Of a stretch of DNA of 64,000 nucleotides, positions 1 to 9,555 are shown piece by piece. The DNA is taken from assembly GCF_039540575.1 (NCBI RefSeq), contig NZ_BAABFC010000022.1, forward strand, positions 1 through 64,000, in the 5' to 3' direction. The notes beneath the pieces are model-generated. The model was not told where the DNA came from and ran no database searches. It saw only the letters and a list, made by a program, of their open reading frames with translations. Source of the stretch: Pseudaeromonas paramecii (GTDB lineage: Bacteria; Pseudomonadota; Gammaproteobacteria; Enterobacterales; Aeromonadaceae). The position numbers and the translations under genes were made by a program. The stretch's first letter is position 1. Each line of letters opens with the position of its first letter.

Positions 1-158
1 ATTGGTTTGGTTGGCGCCTCCAATTCTCCGGGAATGCCCCGAGTGAACAACCTACAGAGAGATCACAGCTAGCCAAGGGCTGTATCGCGCGATAGCATGC
101 TATATCCTGTTGTTCAGTATGGTTTTATCCCCTAAGACCGCACTAGCGAGTGTCGCCC

Positions 159-2273
159 ATGTCCATGCTTCAACCGCGTCGTCTGCTGACCGATTCGCAC
201 CTGTTCTTTGCCCTCAAGATTGCCGTCACCATGGTGGGCGTGCTGTTGCCTGGCTGGCTGCTGGGCATGACCCACGAGTCGGTCATTCTCTCCCTGGGGG
301 TGGTGGCCGGGGCCATCGCCGAACCCGATGACTCCTTGAGCGGTCGCATCAAGAACCTGCTGATGACCCTGGGCTGTTTTCTGATTGCGACCTTCTCGGT
401 GCAGTACCTCTACCCCTACCCGCCCGCCTTTGCCTTGGGGCTGTTTACCTCCACCGTGGGTTTCATCATGCTGGGGGCCCTCGGGCCACGCTATGCCGCC
501 ATCAGCTTTGGCTCCCTGCTGGTGGCCATCTACGCCATGCTGGGTGCCTCCCAGGCGCCAACCCCCTGGTATCTGCCCCTCTGGTTGTGCCTGGGTGCCA
601 TGTGGTATGGCCTGGTGTCGGTGATCTGGCTGCACTTTCATCCGTACAAGTCCTTGCACGAGCAGCTCTCCCAGGTCTACTTCGCCCTGGGCCGCTATTT
701 CGAGACTAAATCGGGTTTGTTCAGCCAACCGGTCGCCAATTTTCCCCAGCTGCGCCATCAGCTCTCTGTGGTGAACATAGGCTCGGTCACCAGTCTCAAT
801 CAGGTGAAGATCATGTTGCAGCGCCGCCTGGGTAACAGGGTGCCTCCACATCTGAGCCGCCTGTTGCAGCTCTACCTGCTGGCGCAGGAGATCCACGAGA
901 AGATCACCTCCAGCCACTACCTCTACGAACGCCTGGAGCAGGAGATGGCCAATGCCGCCATCCTGGATGGCTTTGCCGAAACCCTGGAGCAACTGGGCCA
1001 GGCCTGTCGTCAGTTGGGCTTTGCCATCCTGATGCACAGGTCCTTTACGCTGACCCGCTCGCCGCGCTGGGCACTGCAGGCGCTGGCGGATCAGCTGCAA
1101 CTGCACCGCCAGCAGCATCAGCAACAGGATCCGCTGCACAACTCCCTGAGTTTCTTGCATCAGAATCTCACCAGCATTGGGGAGTTGCTGATGGAGGCGG
1201 GGCGGATCAGCGGCCAGATGGATGCGCCCTTCACCGAACCGACCCCTCCCCAGTTGCCACGGGAAAGCCAGCCGGATCTGCGGGGCCTGCCAGGTCACTT
1301 CACCCCCGACTCCCCCCTGTTCCGCCATGCCATCCGCATGGGGGTCTGTCTGGTGAGCGCCTACGGTCTGTTGCTGCTCTTTCCCATCCATCAGGGCTTC
1401 TGGGTGCTGCTGACCTGCCTGTTTGTCTGTCAGTCCAGCTACACCGCCACCCGTACCCGGCTGGTGGAGCGTATTCTCGGCACCCTGCTGGGACTGGTGC
1501 TGGGTCTAGGGCTGCTCTGGTTGGCGCCGGGCCCCCATGGCCAACTGCTCATCATGGGGATCGCCGCCGTGCTGTTCTTTGCCCAGCTGCGCAGCAACTA
1601 CAGCGCCGCCGTCACCTTCATCACCCTGTATGCCGTCACCGCCTTCGGCCTGCTGGGAGTAGAAGGCAGCACCATACTCCTGCCGCGTCTCATCGACACC
1701 CTGCTGGGAGGCCTGCTCTCCTACCTGGCCGTGACCTTCATCTGGCCGGACTGGAGTTTTCGCCGTCTGCCGGCACTACTGGCGGCGTCCCTGGGCAGTA
1801 CCGCCCATTACTTCACCCAGGTGCGCCATACCCTGGCCGGAGAACACGATGCCCTGGCCTACCGCATCGCCCGCCGGCGGGCGCACCAGGCCGACTGCGC
1901 CCTGGCCCAGGCCTGGCAACAGATACTGGTGGAGCCTAAACCAGGCCGCCGCCTGCTGCGCCTGAGTGTGGCCCTCACCCAGCGCAGCCATGCCCTCATC
2001 TCCTATGTCTCCACCCTGGGTGCCCATCGGCAACGGTTGCAACTGCCACCGGACAATCCCTGGCTGCAGCTGGGGGACGAGATCGAGCGGGTGTTGCGCT
2101 GCGCAGCTCAGGGGCAACAAGGAGAGCTCATCCATCTGCCCGCCCCGCAGGATGACAGCGCACTGACCCCGGCGGAGCGTCTGTTGGCCCAGGAGATGGG
2201 GCTCATCGCCGAGGTGGCCAACGAGTTGCTGCGCCTAAGCTGGCTGATGGGGCACCAGAAGGAGACTCCCTAG
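159..2273 (+). CDS. FUSC family inner-membrane protein (YccS/YhfK-like)
   Basis: Inner-membrane protein of about 704 residues with the two-block FUSC layout: an N-terminal hydrophobic block (about residues 20-150), a long soluble helical region (about 160-390), a second hydrophobic block (about 390-540) and a soluble C-terminal tail. Relatives include E. coli YccS and YhfK and the aromatic-acid efflux protein AaeB; the substrate is unknown, and no AaeA-like membrane fusion partner lies next to it, which argues against a direct AaeB equivalent. In-frame starts are GTG at 150 and ATGs at 159 and 165; none has a strong ribosome binding site, and 159 is a compromise. tusE follows 60 bp downstream in the same direction. 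Confidence 0.8.
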   Translation: MSMLQPRRLLTDSHLFFALKIAVTMVGVLLPGWLLGMTHESVILSLGVVAGAIAEPDDSLSGRIKNLLMTLGCFLIATFSVQYLYPYPPAFALGLFTSTVGFIMLGALGPRYAAISFGSLLVAIYAMLGASQAPTPWYLPLWLCLGAMWYGLVSVIWLHFHPYKSLHEQLSQVYFALGRYFETKSGLFSQPVANFPQLRHQLSVVNIGSVTSLNQVKIMLQRRLGNRVPPHLSRLLQLYLLAQEIHEKITSSHYLYERLEQEMANAAILDGFAETLEQLGQACRQLGFAILMHRSFTLTRSPRWALQALADQLQLHRQQHQQQDPLHNSLSFLHQNLTSIGELLMEAGRISGQMDAPFTEPTPPQLPRESQPDLRGLPGHFTPDSPLFRHAIRMGVCLVSAYGLLLLFPIHQGFWVLLTCLFVCQSSYTATRTRLVERILGTLLGLVLGLGLLWLAPGPHGQLLIMGIAAVLFFAQLRSNYSAAVTFITLYAVTAFGLLGVEGSTILLPRLIDTLLGGLLSYLAVTFIWPDWSFRRLPALLAASLGSTAHYFTQVRHTLAGEHDALAYRIARRRAHQADCALAQAWQQILVEPKPGRRLLRLSVALTQRSHALISYVSTLGAHRQRLQLPPDNPWLQLGDEIERVLRCAAQGQQGELIHLPAPQDDSALTPAERLLAQEMGLIAEVANELLRLSWLMGHQKETP

Positions 2274-2333
2274 CCGGTGGAGCCGGTGGCAGGCGAGTGC
2301 TAAACTCGCCGCCTTTGCAAGACGAGGTACCCT

Positions 2334-2663
2334 ATGCTGATCATTGACGGGCGCGAGATCGCCACCGACAACCATGGCTACCTGAGCCATCTGGATGATT
2401 GGAGCGAGGCGGTGGCCTGCGCCCTGGCCGAGCAGGAGGGCATAGTGCTCACCGAGGCCCACTGGGAGGTGATCCGTTTCGTGCGGGACTTCTACCAGGA
2501 GTACAAGACCTCCCCCGCCGTGCGGGCCCTGGTGAAGGCCATGGAGCTGAAGTTCGGCCCCGAGAAGGGCAACAGCCGCTATCTGTTCCGGTTATTCCCC
2601 AAGGGGCCGGCCAAACAGGCTACCCTGCTGGCCGGCCTGCCCAAACCGGCCAAGTGCCTGTAA
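2334..2663 (+). CDS. tusE: Sulfurtransferase TusE (DsrC family)
   Basis: 109-residue DsrC/TusE family protein. It ends in PKPAKCL, the flexible C-terminal arm whose penultimate cysteine accepts persulfide sulfur from TusD in the TusBCDE relay and passes it to MnmA for 2-thiolation of tRNA wobble uridine. MnmA is encoded about 34 kb away in this same window. The length is typical of TusE. It follows the FUSC gene at 60 bp and is closed by a strong hairpin terminator at once. Only the single C-terminal arm cysteine is present, as in TusE rather than in sulfite-reductase-linked DsrC, which carries two. Confidence 0.93.
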   Translation: MLIIDGREIATDNHGYLSHLDDWSEAVACALAEQEGIVLTEAHWEVIRFVRDFYQEYKTSPAVRALVKAMELKFGPEKGNSRYLFRLFPKGPAKQATLLAGLPKPAKCL

Positions 2664-2675
2664 CCACCCAGATGC

Positions 2676-2701
2676 AACAAGGCGCTCACAGGCGCCTTGT
2701 T
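2676..2701 (+). terminator. Rho-independent terminator after tusE
   Basis: Perfect 10-bp inverted repeat (AACAAGGCGC / GCGCCTTGTT) around a 6-nt loop, starting 12 nt after the tusE stop. The T-run is short. Its right edge meets the stop codon of the opposing small gene, so it may serve both strands. Confidence 0.7.
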
Positions 2702-2900
2702 ATAATCCACGATCTTCCAGATGCCGATTGCGGGTCAGCCACACGGGCTCGTCACTGGTCTTGAGCCACAGGCGATGCAGGTAGCTGTAGCAGCGTCTGT
2801 GCCAGCGAGGCACCCAGACCACCAGCGGAAACAGCAGTATCCCCAACAGCAGGGCACTGACCCGCCGGCGGAATAACCGGATGGGCGTGTATCGACTCAT
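2700..2900 (-). CDS. Small hypothetical membrane protein (66 aa)
   Basis: Short gene of unknown function. The ATG at 2900 has an excellent ribosome binding site (GGAGGA, about 5 nt upstream), which favours it over longer in-frame extensions. The product has a basic N-terminus (MSRYTPIRLFRRR), one hydrophobic segment (about residues 13-29) and a basic, aromatic, Trp-rich C-terminus, so it is probably a single-pass inner-membrane protein. It lies 55 bp downstream of the ICMT-like methyltransferase gene on the same strand and is probably co-transcribed with it. I do not recognise the family. Confidence 0.6.
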   Translation of the reverse strand: MSRYTPIRLFRRRVSALLLGILLFPLVVWVPRWHRRCYSYLHRLWLKTSDEPVWLTRNRHLEDRGL

Positions 2901-2955
2901 GGCTTCCTCCTGCGACCTGACCCTGTCCACTTTGTATACCATCCCCCTGTCAGAT

Positions 2956-3396
2956 TCAACGGTCCCTGGCCGAGCGCCCGCAGCCTGACGGCAAGAAAAA
3001 GCCGGTCCTGACGCGATAATCCCGGTAGGCCGAAAACTGCCGCAGCAACTGCTGCTCCTCCCGTCGGGCCTTGGCCCAGAGCACAACCCACAGTAAAACC
3101 GCCGCCAGGATACTGGCCAGGCTCAGGTAACCCAGCACACAGCCCAGGGCAAACAACAACAAGGAGGCATACATGGGATGCCGGATATAACGATAGGGCC
3201 CGGTGCAGACCAGGCGACCCTTGGGGTGCGGCACGGGGCGTATACGAAAGTTTCCCGGTGGATTACACCACAGGCTCCACAGCGCCAAGCCCAGGCTCGG
3301 CAACCAGCCCAATAGCGCCAGGGGCGTCGGCCACTGTCCTGACCAGGGCCAGGCCACCAGCAACAGGCCAACAAACTGGGCGACGACATAAGGCAT
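2956..3396 (-). CDS. Isoprenylcysteine carboxyl methyltransferase (ICMT/PEMT)-like membrane protein
   Basis: Polytopic membrane protein of 146 residues with the ICMT/phospholipid-methyltransferase core: a GPYRYIRHPMY motif followed by a hydrophobic hairpin and a conserved C-terminal segment (EEQQLL...YRDY). Members bind S-adenosylmethionine and methylate membrane or lipid-like substrates; the bacterial substrate is unknown. A TTG start at 3471 would add 25 residues, but the ATG at 3396 has a GGAGA ribosome binding site at good spacing and is preferred. The gene lies downstream of the tRNA-Gly/tRNA-Cys pair on the same strand and upstream of the 66-residue membrane protein. Confidence 0.78.
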   Translation of the reverse strand: MPYVVAQFVGLLLVAWPWSGQWPTPLALLGWLPSLGLALWSLWCNPPGNFRIRPVPHPKGRLVCTGPYRYIRHPMYASLLLFALGCVLGYLSLASILAAVLLWVVLWAKARREEQQLLRQFSAYRDYRVRTGFFLPSGCGRSARDR

Positions 3397-3476
3397 AGGG
3401 GTCTCCTGCAGCAAGCCAGCGGCTACTGTAGCAGTGAGAGCGACAAACAGGATAGGGAGAAAAACAGACAAGGAGA

Positions 3477-3550
3477 TGGAGGCGCGTTCCGGAGTCGAAC
3501 CGGACTAGGCGGATTTGCAATCCGCTACATAACCGCTTTGTTAACGCGCC
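3477..3550 (-). tRNA. tRNA-Cys (GCA)
   Basis: A 74-nt cloverleaf reads on the minus strand: acceptor GGCGCGT pairing with ACGCGCC, anticodon loop TTGCAAA giving anticodon GCA, T-arm GTTCGA, and an encoded 3' CCA. It lies 10 nt downstream of tRNA-Gly(GCC), the same pairing as in the glyW-cysT unit of E. coli; the leuZ that follows there is absent. Confidence 0.95.
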
Positions 3551-3560
3551 TATGAGAATT

Positions 3561-3636
<76 letters not shown>

Positions 3637-3663
3637 ACCGTTCCTCTGCTCGAGGACGGGCGC

Positions 3664-3691
3664 ATTATACGTAGTTGCCGGCGCAGCACAA
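3664..3691 (-). promoter_or_regulatory. Stable-RNA-type promoter of the tRNA-Gly/tRNA-Cys operon
   Basis: On the minus strand a TTGTGC -35 is separated by 16 bp from a perfect TATAAT -10, followed directly by a GC-rich discriminator (GCGCCC). That discriminator is the hallmark of promoters under stringent, growth-rate control. The mature tRNA-Gly begins about 28 nt beyond the -10. Confidence 0.65.
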
Positions 3692-3780
3692 ACCCTTTTT
3701 TGGCTAACCACATCTGTTTGCTCAGCAAATCAACAAACTAGCCCCCATCACCCGCCAGGCTCCAACCGCAAGGGGCAAGA

Positions 3781-3804
3781 AAAAGGCGGCCATCATGGCC
3801 GCCT
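3781..3804 (-). terminator. Terminator after topA
   Basis: Perfect stem GGCGGCC / GGCCGCC around a short ATCAT loop, followed on the minus strand by TTTTT. It lies 26 nt past the topA stop, and no other gene intervenes before the tRNA promoter. Confidence 0.85.
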
Positions 3805-3829
3805 ATGGGCGAAAGTAACCGGGTTGGGA

Positions 3830-6448
3830 CTATTTGCCCTTGCCCAGGGTCACCACCCAATCCCCGTCATGGTAGTGCGCACTCCAGCCGGTGGCCTTGC
3901 CGTTCACCTCGGTCATCACGTACTGCTCCTTGGTCTTGCGGCTAAAACGCACTATGGCCGGGTTACCCTCCGGATCCTGGGCCGGCGCATCGGCCAGGTA
4001 GCGATGCTTGGGCGCCAGCCGGTCGGCAAAACGCTGCAGCTCGGCCACCAGAGGAGCCCGGGTCTCGCGGGATTTGGGGAAGGTGCTGGCGGCCAGGAAC
4101 AGGCCGGCCGCCCCGTCACGCAGCACGAAGTGGGCATCGGATTGGCTGCACTTGAGCTCGGGCAAGGGCACAGGATCTTCCTTGGGCGGCGCCACCTCAC
4201 CGTTTTTCAAGATCTTGCGGGTGTTCTTGCAGGTCTCGTTGGTACAGGCCATGTACTTGCCGAAGCGGCCGTTACGCAGCTGCATCTGGGCACCACAGCG
4301 ATCGCAGTCGATCACCGGGCCCTCATAGCCCTTGAGACGGAACTGCCCCAGCTCCAGCTCGTAGCCATCGCAGTCGGGGTTATTGCCACAGACGTGCAGC
4401 TTGCGGGTCTCGTCCACCACATAGGAGTCCATGGCGGTGCCACACTTGGGGCAACGACGCATGGCCCGCAGGGCATCCACTTCCCCCTCTTCGCTGTCGG
4501 CGGCGATAAACTCGTCACCCGGCACCAGGTTGATGGTCTTCTTGCAGCGCTCCTTGGGGGGCAAGGCATAGCCGGAGCAGCCCAGGAACACCCCTGTGGT
4601 GGCGGTACGAATGCCCATCTTGCGACCGCAGTCGGGGCAATCGATGTCGGTGAGGATCATCTGGTTGCCACGCATGCCGCCGGACTGGGCTTCCTGTTCG
4701 GCCTGGTGCAACGTATCGCGGAACTCGGCGTAGAAGCTGTCCAGCTGGGCCTTCCAGTCACGCTGCCCCTGGGCAATGGCGTCCAGGTTGGTTTCCATCT
4801 GGGCGGTGAAGTCGTAGCTCATCAGCTCCTCGAAGCTCTCCACCAGCCGCTCGGTGACGATCTCCCCCATCTTCTCGGCGTAAAAGCGGCGGTTCTCCAC
4901 CTTGACGTAACCGCGCTCCTGGATGGTGGAGATGATGGCGGCGTAGGTGGAGGGCCGGCCGATGCCCCGCTTCTCCAGCTCCTTGACCAGAGCGGCTTCG
5001 GTGAACCGTGCCGGCGGCTTGGTGAAGTGCTGCCGCGGGTCAAGCTGCTGCAGGCTCAGCTCATCGCCCTGGGCCACCTGAGGCAGCTGGATGTCCTCCC
5101 CCTTGCGTCCCATGGGCGGCAACACCTTGGTCCAGCCGGCAAAGCGCAGGATGCGGCCCTTGGCCTTGAGCTGGTATCCGGCAGCCTCCACCGTCAGGAC
5201 GGTGGCGTCGTACTGGGCCGGGGTCATCTGACAGGCGACAAACTGCCGCCAGATGAGGTCATACAGGCGTACGGCATCGGACTCCATGCCTTCCAGCTGG
5301 TCGGCCAGCAGGCGCACGGACGAGGGCCGGATGGCTTCGTGCGCCTCCTGGGCATTGGCCTTGGCACCATAGCGGAGGGCCTCGTCCGGCAGATACTCGG
5401 CGCCGAACTGCTTGCCGATATACTCGCGCACCGCGTCCAGGGCTTCCTGGCTCAGGTTGGTGGAGTCGGTACGCATGTAGGTGATGTAGCCGGCCTCGTA
5501 CAGGCGTTGGGCCATCATCATGGTCTTCTTGACGCCAAAGCCCAGGCGGGTGCTGGCTGCCTGCTGCAGGGTGGAGGTGATAAAGGGGGCCGAGGGCTTG
5601 CTGCCGGTGGGCTTGTCTTCCCGGCTCAGCACCCGATAGCGGGCCCCTTGCAGGGCATCGCAGGCAATTTGGGCCTGCTGCTGGGTCTTGGGCTCGAAGG
5701 CGCTGCCGTTGAAGCCGGTCACCTCCATGCGCAAGGGATCCTGGCGCGGCGTCAGCAGGTCGGCGTTGATGTCCCAGTATTCTTCGGGGACGAACGCCTT
5801 GATCTCCCGCTCCTTCTCCACGATGAGCCGCACCGCCACCGACTGCACCCGGCCGGCGGACAGACCCCGGGCAATCTTCTTCCACAACAGTGGCGACACC
5901 ATGTAGCCCACCACCCGGTCGAGGAAACGACGGGACTGCTGGGCGTTAACCCGATCCAGGTTCAGCTCCCCCGGGTGGGAGAAGGCCTCCTGAATGGCAC
6001 TCTTGGTGATTTCGTTGAACACCACCCGCTTGAAGCGAGACTCATCGCCGCCGATCAATTCCCGCAGGTGCCAGGCGATGGCTTCCCCCTCGCGGTCCAA
6101 GTCGGTTGCCAGATAGATGGTGTCGGCCTTGTCTGCCAGGCTCTTGAGCTCGTTGACCACCTTCTCCTTGCCCGGCAGCACCTGATAGCGGGCCTGCCAG
6201 CCATGCTCCGGGTCTATGCCCATGCGGTTGACCAGCGCCAGGTACTCCTTGCGCTGCTTGTCGGTCTCGGTCGTCTTGCCACGGCGGGCCGCAGGTTTGC
6301 TGCCTTCCTTGTCGGCGGCCGCACTGCCACTGGTGGGCAAATCACGCACATGCCCGACGCTGGACTTCACCACGAAGTCCTTGCCCAGATACTTGTTAAT
6401 GGTCTTGGCCTTGGCCGGCGACTCAACAATCACCAGAGATTTGCCCAT
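3830..6448 (-). CDS. topA: DNA topoisomerase I
   Basis: Type IA topoisomerase that relaxes negative supercoils through a transient 5'-phosphotyrosine link. The 872-residue product has the N-terminal TOPRIM domain ([12 protein letters not shown] with Glu9; TDLDREGE with Asp116 and Asp118) and the catalytic motif YITYMRTDS with the nucleophile at about Tyr324. Three four-Cys zinc-ribbon motifs follow (CPDC..., CPKC..., CDRC...ACTNETC) and then a basic tail. Length and architecture match E. coli TopA (865). A Lys/Ser/Ala-rich insert at about residues 40-65 is divergent. The ATG at 6448 has an AGGA site. sohB is divergently related in E. coli, but here both sohB and topA lie on the minus strand, 140 bp apart. 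Confidence 0.98.
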   Translation of the reverse strand: MGKSLVIVESPAKAKTINKYLGKDFVVKSSVGHVRDLPTSGSAAADKEGSKPAARRGKTTETDKQRKEYLALVNRMGIDPEHGWQARYQVLPGKEKVVNELKSLADKADTIYLATDLDREGEAIAWHLRELIGGDESRFKRVVFNEITKSAIQEAFSHPGELNLDRVNAQQSRRFLDRVVGYMVSPLLWKKIARGLSAGRVQSVAVRLIVEKEREIKAFVPEEYWDINADLLTPRQDPLRMEVTGFNGSAFEPKTQQQAQIACDALQGARYRVLSREDKPTGSKPSAPFITSTLQQAASTRLGFGVKKTMMMAQRLYEAGYITYMRTDSTNLSQEALDAVREYIGKQFGAEYLPDEALRYGAKANAQEAHEAIRPSSVRLLADQLEGMESDAVRLYDLIWRQFVACQMTPAQYDATVLTVEAAGYQLKAKGRILRFAGWTKVLPPMGRKGEDIQLPQVAQGDELSLQQLDPRQHFTKPPARFTEAALVKELEKRGIGRPSTYAAIISTIQERGYVKVENRRFYAEKMGEIVTERLVESFEELMSYDFTAQMETNLDAIAQGQRDWKAQLDSFYAEFRDTLHQAEQEAQSGGMRGNQMILTDIDCPDCGRKMGIRTATTGVFLGCSGYALPPKERCKKTINLVPGDEFIAADSEEGEVDALRAMRRCPKCGTAMDSYVVDETRKLHVCGNNPDCDGYELELGQFRLKGYEGPVIDCDRCGAQMQLRNGRFGKYMACTNETCKNTRKILKNGEVAPPKEDPVPLPELKCSQSDAHFVLRDGAAGLFLAASTFPKSRETRAPLVAELQRFADRLAPKHRYLADAPAQDPEGNPAIVRFSRKTKEQYVMTEVNGKATGWSAHYHDGDWVVTLGKGK

Positions 6449-6480
6449 ACGAATGCTGGAATCCTTTTAGAACACACACA

Positions 6481-6525
6481 GGCCCCGAGACGGGGCCAAA
6501 GAATCTGAATGCCTCCAACGGAGGC
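6481..6525 (-). other. Paired hairpins in the sohB-topA spacer / topA leader
   Basis: Two perfect inverted repeats sit 14 bp apart: GGCCCC-N5-GGGGCC (6481-6497) and GCCTCC-N3-GGAGGC (6511-6525). On the minus strand neither is followed by a long T-run, so they may be weak terminators for sohB or structured elements of the topA 5' leader. The sequence does not decide between these. Confidence 0.45.
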
Positions 6526-6588
6526 ACCTGCTTATTATTAAGATGTAAGGCACCTTGGCCAGAATCAACCGATTTTTTTCACGGCCCC

Positions 6589-7623
6589 CTACCAGCCCTT
6601 CCAGGGCGACCCCTGCCACCAGCGCAGCAAGGTGCGCTCGACCGCCAGGCTGGCCCCCTGGCCAAACCGCTCCCCCAGGCCCTTTTTCTGCCGAAAACGC
6701 ACCGCCACCACCTGGCGTTGCTCGGCCTGCTCCAGCAGGTAATCGTCGCTGGTGCGCAGCTCGTCCACCAGGCCCAGGCTCAGGGCCTCATTGGCCAGCC
6801 AATGCTCGCCGGTGGCGGTCTTGGCCAGATCCAGCATGGGACGATAACGGGCGATGTGCTGCTTGAATTGCTGGTGAATGGACTCCAGCTCGGCCCGGAA
6901 CTTCTCCCGGCCCTCATCGTTGTTCTCGCCAAACAGGGTCAGGGTGCGCTTGAACTGACCAGCAGTGTGCAGCTCCACATCGATGTCGTGTTTTTGCAGC
7001 AGCCGGTGGAAGTTGGGCAGTTGCGCCACCACGCCGATGGAACCGACGATGGCAAAGGGCGCCGCCAGTATCTTCTGCGCCACCACCGCCATCATGTAAC
7101 CGCCGCTGGCCGCCACCTTGTCGATGGCCACCGTCAGGCGCAGGCCGCGCTCCCGCAGCCGCTGCAGCTGGGAGGCACACAGGCCATAGCCATGCACCAC
7201 GCCGCCGCCAGACTCAAGACGCACCAGTACCTCATCTTCGGGCTTGGCGATCCCCAGGATGGCGGTGACTTCTTCACGCAGGCTGGCGGCCTCGTGTGCA
7301 TCCATGCTGCCCTTGAAATCCACCACGAACAGCCGGGGCCGCGTGCCTTCGGCCCGCTCCTTGGCGCGACGCTTGTGGGTCAGCTTGAGCTCCTTGCGGT
7401 AGCGTTTGAGGGCCGCCCCTTCCAGCAGGCTGGCTTGCAGGGCCTCGCGGTGCTCGGTCAGGCTCTGGCTCAGATCCGTCACCTCCAGCGCCCCCTTCTG
7501 CCCCTTGTGCTTAGCCACCGCCACGGCAATCAGCAAGCAGGGCAACACGAAGATCAACAGCAGGGTCAATAACTTGGCTAGAAACAGCCCGTACTCGAAC
7601 AGGAAGCTCACGTCTGACTCCAT
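6589..7623 (-). CDS. sohB: SohB family inner-membrane serine protease (S49)
   Basis: Single-domain signal-peptide-peptidase-like protease of 344 residues (E. coli SohB is 349). It has an N-terminal membrane anchor (about residues 10-30), a basic linker and the S49 domain, with AASGGYMMA carrying the nucleophilic serine, GSIGVV, and a downstream Lys (GQFKR) as the probable general base. E. coli sohB was found as a multicopy suppressor of htrA (degP) loss, suggesting a role in clearing envelope polypeptides. The ORF extends upstream, but the ATG at 7623 (MESDVSFLF) gives the family length. Neighbours topA and yciK match the E. coli arrangement. Confidence 0.92.
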   Translation of the reverse strand: MESDVSFLFEYGLFLAKLLTLLLIFVLPCLLIAVAVAKHKGQKGALEVTDLSQSLTEHREALQASLLEGAALKRYRKELKLTHKRRAKERAEGTRPRLFVVDFKGSMDAHEAASLREEVTAILGIAKPEDEVLVRLESGGGVVHGYGLCASQLQRLRERGLRLTVAIDKVAASGGYMMAVVAQKILAAPFAIVGSIGVVAQLPNFHRLLQKHDIDVELHTAGQFKRTLTLFGENNDEGREKFRAELESIHQQFKQHIARYRPMLDLAKTATGEHWLANEALSLGLVDELRTSDDYLLEQAEQRQVVAVRFRQKKGLGERFGQGASLAVERTLLRWWQGSPWKGW

Positions 7624-7775
7624 GGCAAAACAAAAGCGCCATTCTACGGCCACTTGCTCAAGCTGGCAAAACCTCTGCAACACAAACACTTATATACCTT
7701 TCTCTGCCCCTGGGTCTGTTCAGCCCCTGGGGCTTGTGAGTACACTGGCCCCCTTGTGCCATCAGGAGACAGACC

Positions 7776-8513
7776 ATGCTGGATTATCAGGCGCCGCCGA
7801 CGCTGCTGGCCGGCAAATGCATTCTGATCACCGGCGCCACCGCCGGCATCGGCCGCACCGCCGCCCTCACCTTTGCCGCCCATGGCGCTCAGCTGGTGTT
7901 GCTGGGCCGCGATCCGCTCAAGTTGCGCCAGCTGTGTGAGGAGATTGGCGCCAGCGGGGCGCTTCTGCCTCGGTATGGAGTGCTGGACTTGGCGACGGCG
8001 AGTCAAGCCACGACCCGGGCCTGTATCGCCGCCTTGGCGCTGACCCGGCTGGATGGTCTGCTGCTCAACGCCGGCGTGCTTGGCACCCTGGGCCCCTTGG
8101 CCGAGCTTGACGAACAGGAATGGCAGCGGGTGCTGCAGGTGAATGTCAGTGCCAACCTGTGGCTGATCCAGACCTGCCTGCCCCTGCTGCAACAAGCCCC
8201 ACAGGCCAGCCTGCTGCTCACCTCCTCCGGGGTCGGCAAGCGGGGCCGGGCCGGCTGGGGCAGCTATGCCATCTCCAAATTTGCCACCGAGGGCATGATG
8301 CAGGTGCTGGCGGATGAACTGGCCGGCACGGGCGTGCGGGTCAATGCCATCAACCCTGGCGCCACCCGTACCGCCATGCGCGCCGCGGCCAAGCCCGATG
8401 AAGACCCACTCACCCTGCGCACGCCCGCCGAGCTGATGCCCCTGTATCTGTATCTGATGGGCCAACACAGCCTGGGGCTCACTGGTCAGAGTTGGGACGC
8501 TCAGTCAAAATAG
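7776..8513 (+). CDS. yciK: YciK family short-chain dehydrogenase/reductase
   Basis: 245-residue Rossmann-fold SDR: nucleotide-binding TGATAGIGR near residue 19, NAG at about residue 90, catalytic Ser (LLTSSGVG) and YAISK (Tyr-x3-Lys), then a NPGATRT segment. The substrate of YciK is not established. It is divergent from sohB across 152 bp, as in E. coli and Vibrio. An AGGAGA ribosome binding site precedes the ATG. Confidence 0.9.
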   Translation: MLDYQAPPTLLAGKCILITGATAGIGRTAALTFAAHGAQLVLLGRDPLKLRQLCEEIGASGALLPRYGVLDLATASQATTRACIAALALTRLDGLLLNAGVLGTLGPLAELDEQEWQRVLQVNVSANLWLIQTCLPLLQQAPQASLLLTSSGVGKRGRAGWGSYAISKFATEGMMQVLADELAGTGVRVNAINPGATRTAMRAAAKPDEDPLTLRTPAELMPLYLYLMGQHSLGLTGQSWDAQSK

Positions 8514-8619
8514 CCAATGGCACCACGACAAGCCCTAGCCTGACGGTGCATATCGTGTAGGCTTAGGCCATAGGCAGGCATTGGCACTGCGATAGGAAGA
8601 AGAAGGATCCTCGACCCCC

Positions 8620-9555
8620 ATGTTCAGACCCAAGAGCACACTGGAGCAATGGCGTATCTTTCAGGCCGTGGTGGAATACGGTGGCTATGCCCAGGCGGCG
8701 GAGCAGCTCAACAAGAGCCAGTCCGCCCTGAACCATGCGGTGGCCAAGCTGCAGCAGACCTTGGGGGTGGCACTGCTGGAGGTGCGGGGCCGCAAGGCGT
8801 TTCTCACCGAGGAGGGGCAGGTCTTTTTACGGCGCGCCAAGCTGCTCACCCAACAGATGGAAGAGCTGGAGCTGCTGGCCCATAACATCCATCAGGGCTG
8901 GGAGGCTCAGCTCACCCTGGCGGTGGAGCTGGTGCACCCCCGTCCCCTGCTCAATCGTGCCCTGCAGCTGTACTACCCCCAGTCCCGCGCCACCCAGCTG
9001 CAACTGCTGGATACGGTGCTGACGGGTTCCATGGAAGCCATCAGCGAAGGCACGGCGGATCTGGTGATCACAGGCACAGTGCCGCGAGGGCATATCGGTG
9101 AGCCGCTGACCGAGATCACCCTGCTGCCGGTCTGTCATCCCCAGCATCCCCTGGCCAGCGAACCCGAGCTCAACCTGGATCTGCTGAGCCACCACCTGCA
9201 GATCGTCATCCGCGACACCGGCAAGCAGCCCAAGGAGCTGGGCGGCTGGCTCAAGTCGGACCAACGCTGGACGGTGAACAACTTCCATGAGGCCATCGGC
9301 ATCATGCTCTCGGGTCTCGGCTTTGCCTGGGTGCCGCTGCACCTGGTCGAACAGCTGATCGCACAAGGACGGCTGCACCGGCTGAACCTGCTGGAACACG
9401 CCACCCGCAAGTTTTACACCTACCTGGTGCAGCCCAACCCGGGCCAGCTGGGCCCCAGCGGCCAGAAGCTGCTGGAGGCCCTGCGGGAGAGCCACAGGGC
9501 CGAGGGTTCAGCAGTTAGCCACCCGGTGAAAGCAGAGACAGGAGATGCCGGCTAA
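8620..9555 (+). CDS. LysR family transcriptional regulator
   Basis: 311-residue LysR-type regulator: an N-terminal winged helix-turn-helix (about residues 8-65; FQAVVEYGGYAQAAEQLNKSQ) and a periplasmic-binding-protein-like effector domain (about 90-290). The effector is not evident. LysR proteins commonly control a divergent neighbour, but the upstream gene yciK points the same way and the downstream MFS gene converges and overlaps by 48 bp, so the target is unclear. The last 20 or so residues, encoded in the overlap, are charged and look dispensable. Confidence 0.88.
   Translation: MFRPKSTLEQWRIFQAVVEYGGYAQAAEQLNKSQSALNHAVAKLQQTLGVALLEVRGRKAFLTEEGQVFLRRAKLLTQQMEELELLAHNIHQGWEAQLTLAVELVHPRPLLNRALQLYYPQSRATQLQLLDTVLTGSMEAISEGTADLVITGTVPRGHIGEPLTEITLLPVCHPQHPLASEPELNLDLLSHHLQIVIRDTGKQPKELGGWLKSDQRWTVNNFHEAIGIMLSGLGFAWVPLHLVEQLIAQGRLHRLNLLEHATRKFYTYLVQPNPGQLGPSGQKLLEALRESHRAEGSAVSHPVKAETGDAG

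Noticed and set aside
132..1391. Minus-strand frame of 419 codons opposite the FUSC gene
   Set aside because: Shadow of the membrane protein gene: Gln/His/Gly-rich, no ribosome binding site, no family features.
3469..3471. TTG at 3471 as start of the ICMT-like gene
   Set aside because: No ribosome binding site; the ATG at 3396 has GGAGA at good spacing and gives normal family length.
3824..6508. Plus-strand frame of 894 codons opposite topA
   Set aside because: Entirely antisense to a fully recognisable topA; composition (His/Gly/Leu/Gln-rich) is the usual reverse-strand artefact in GC-rich genes.
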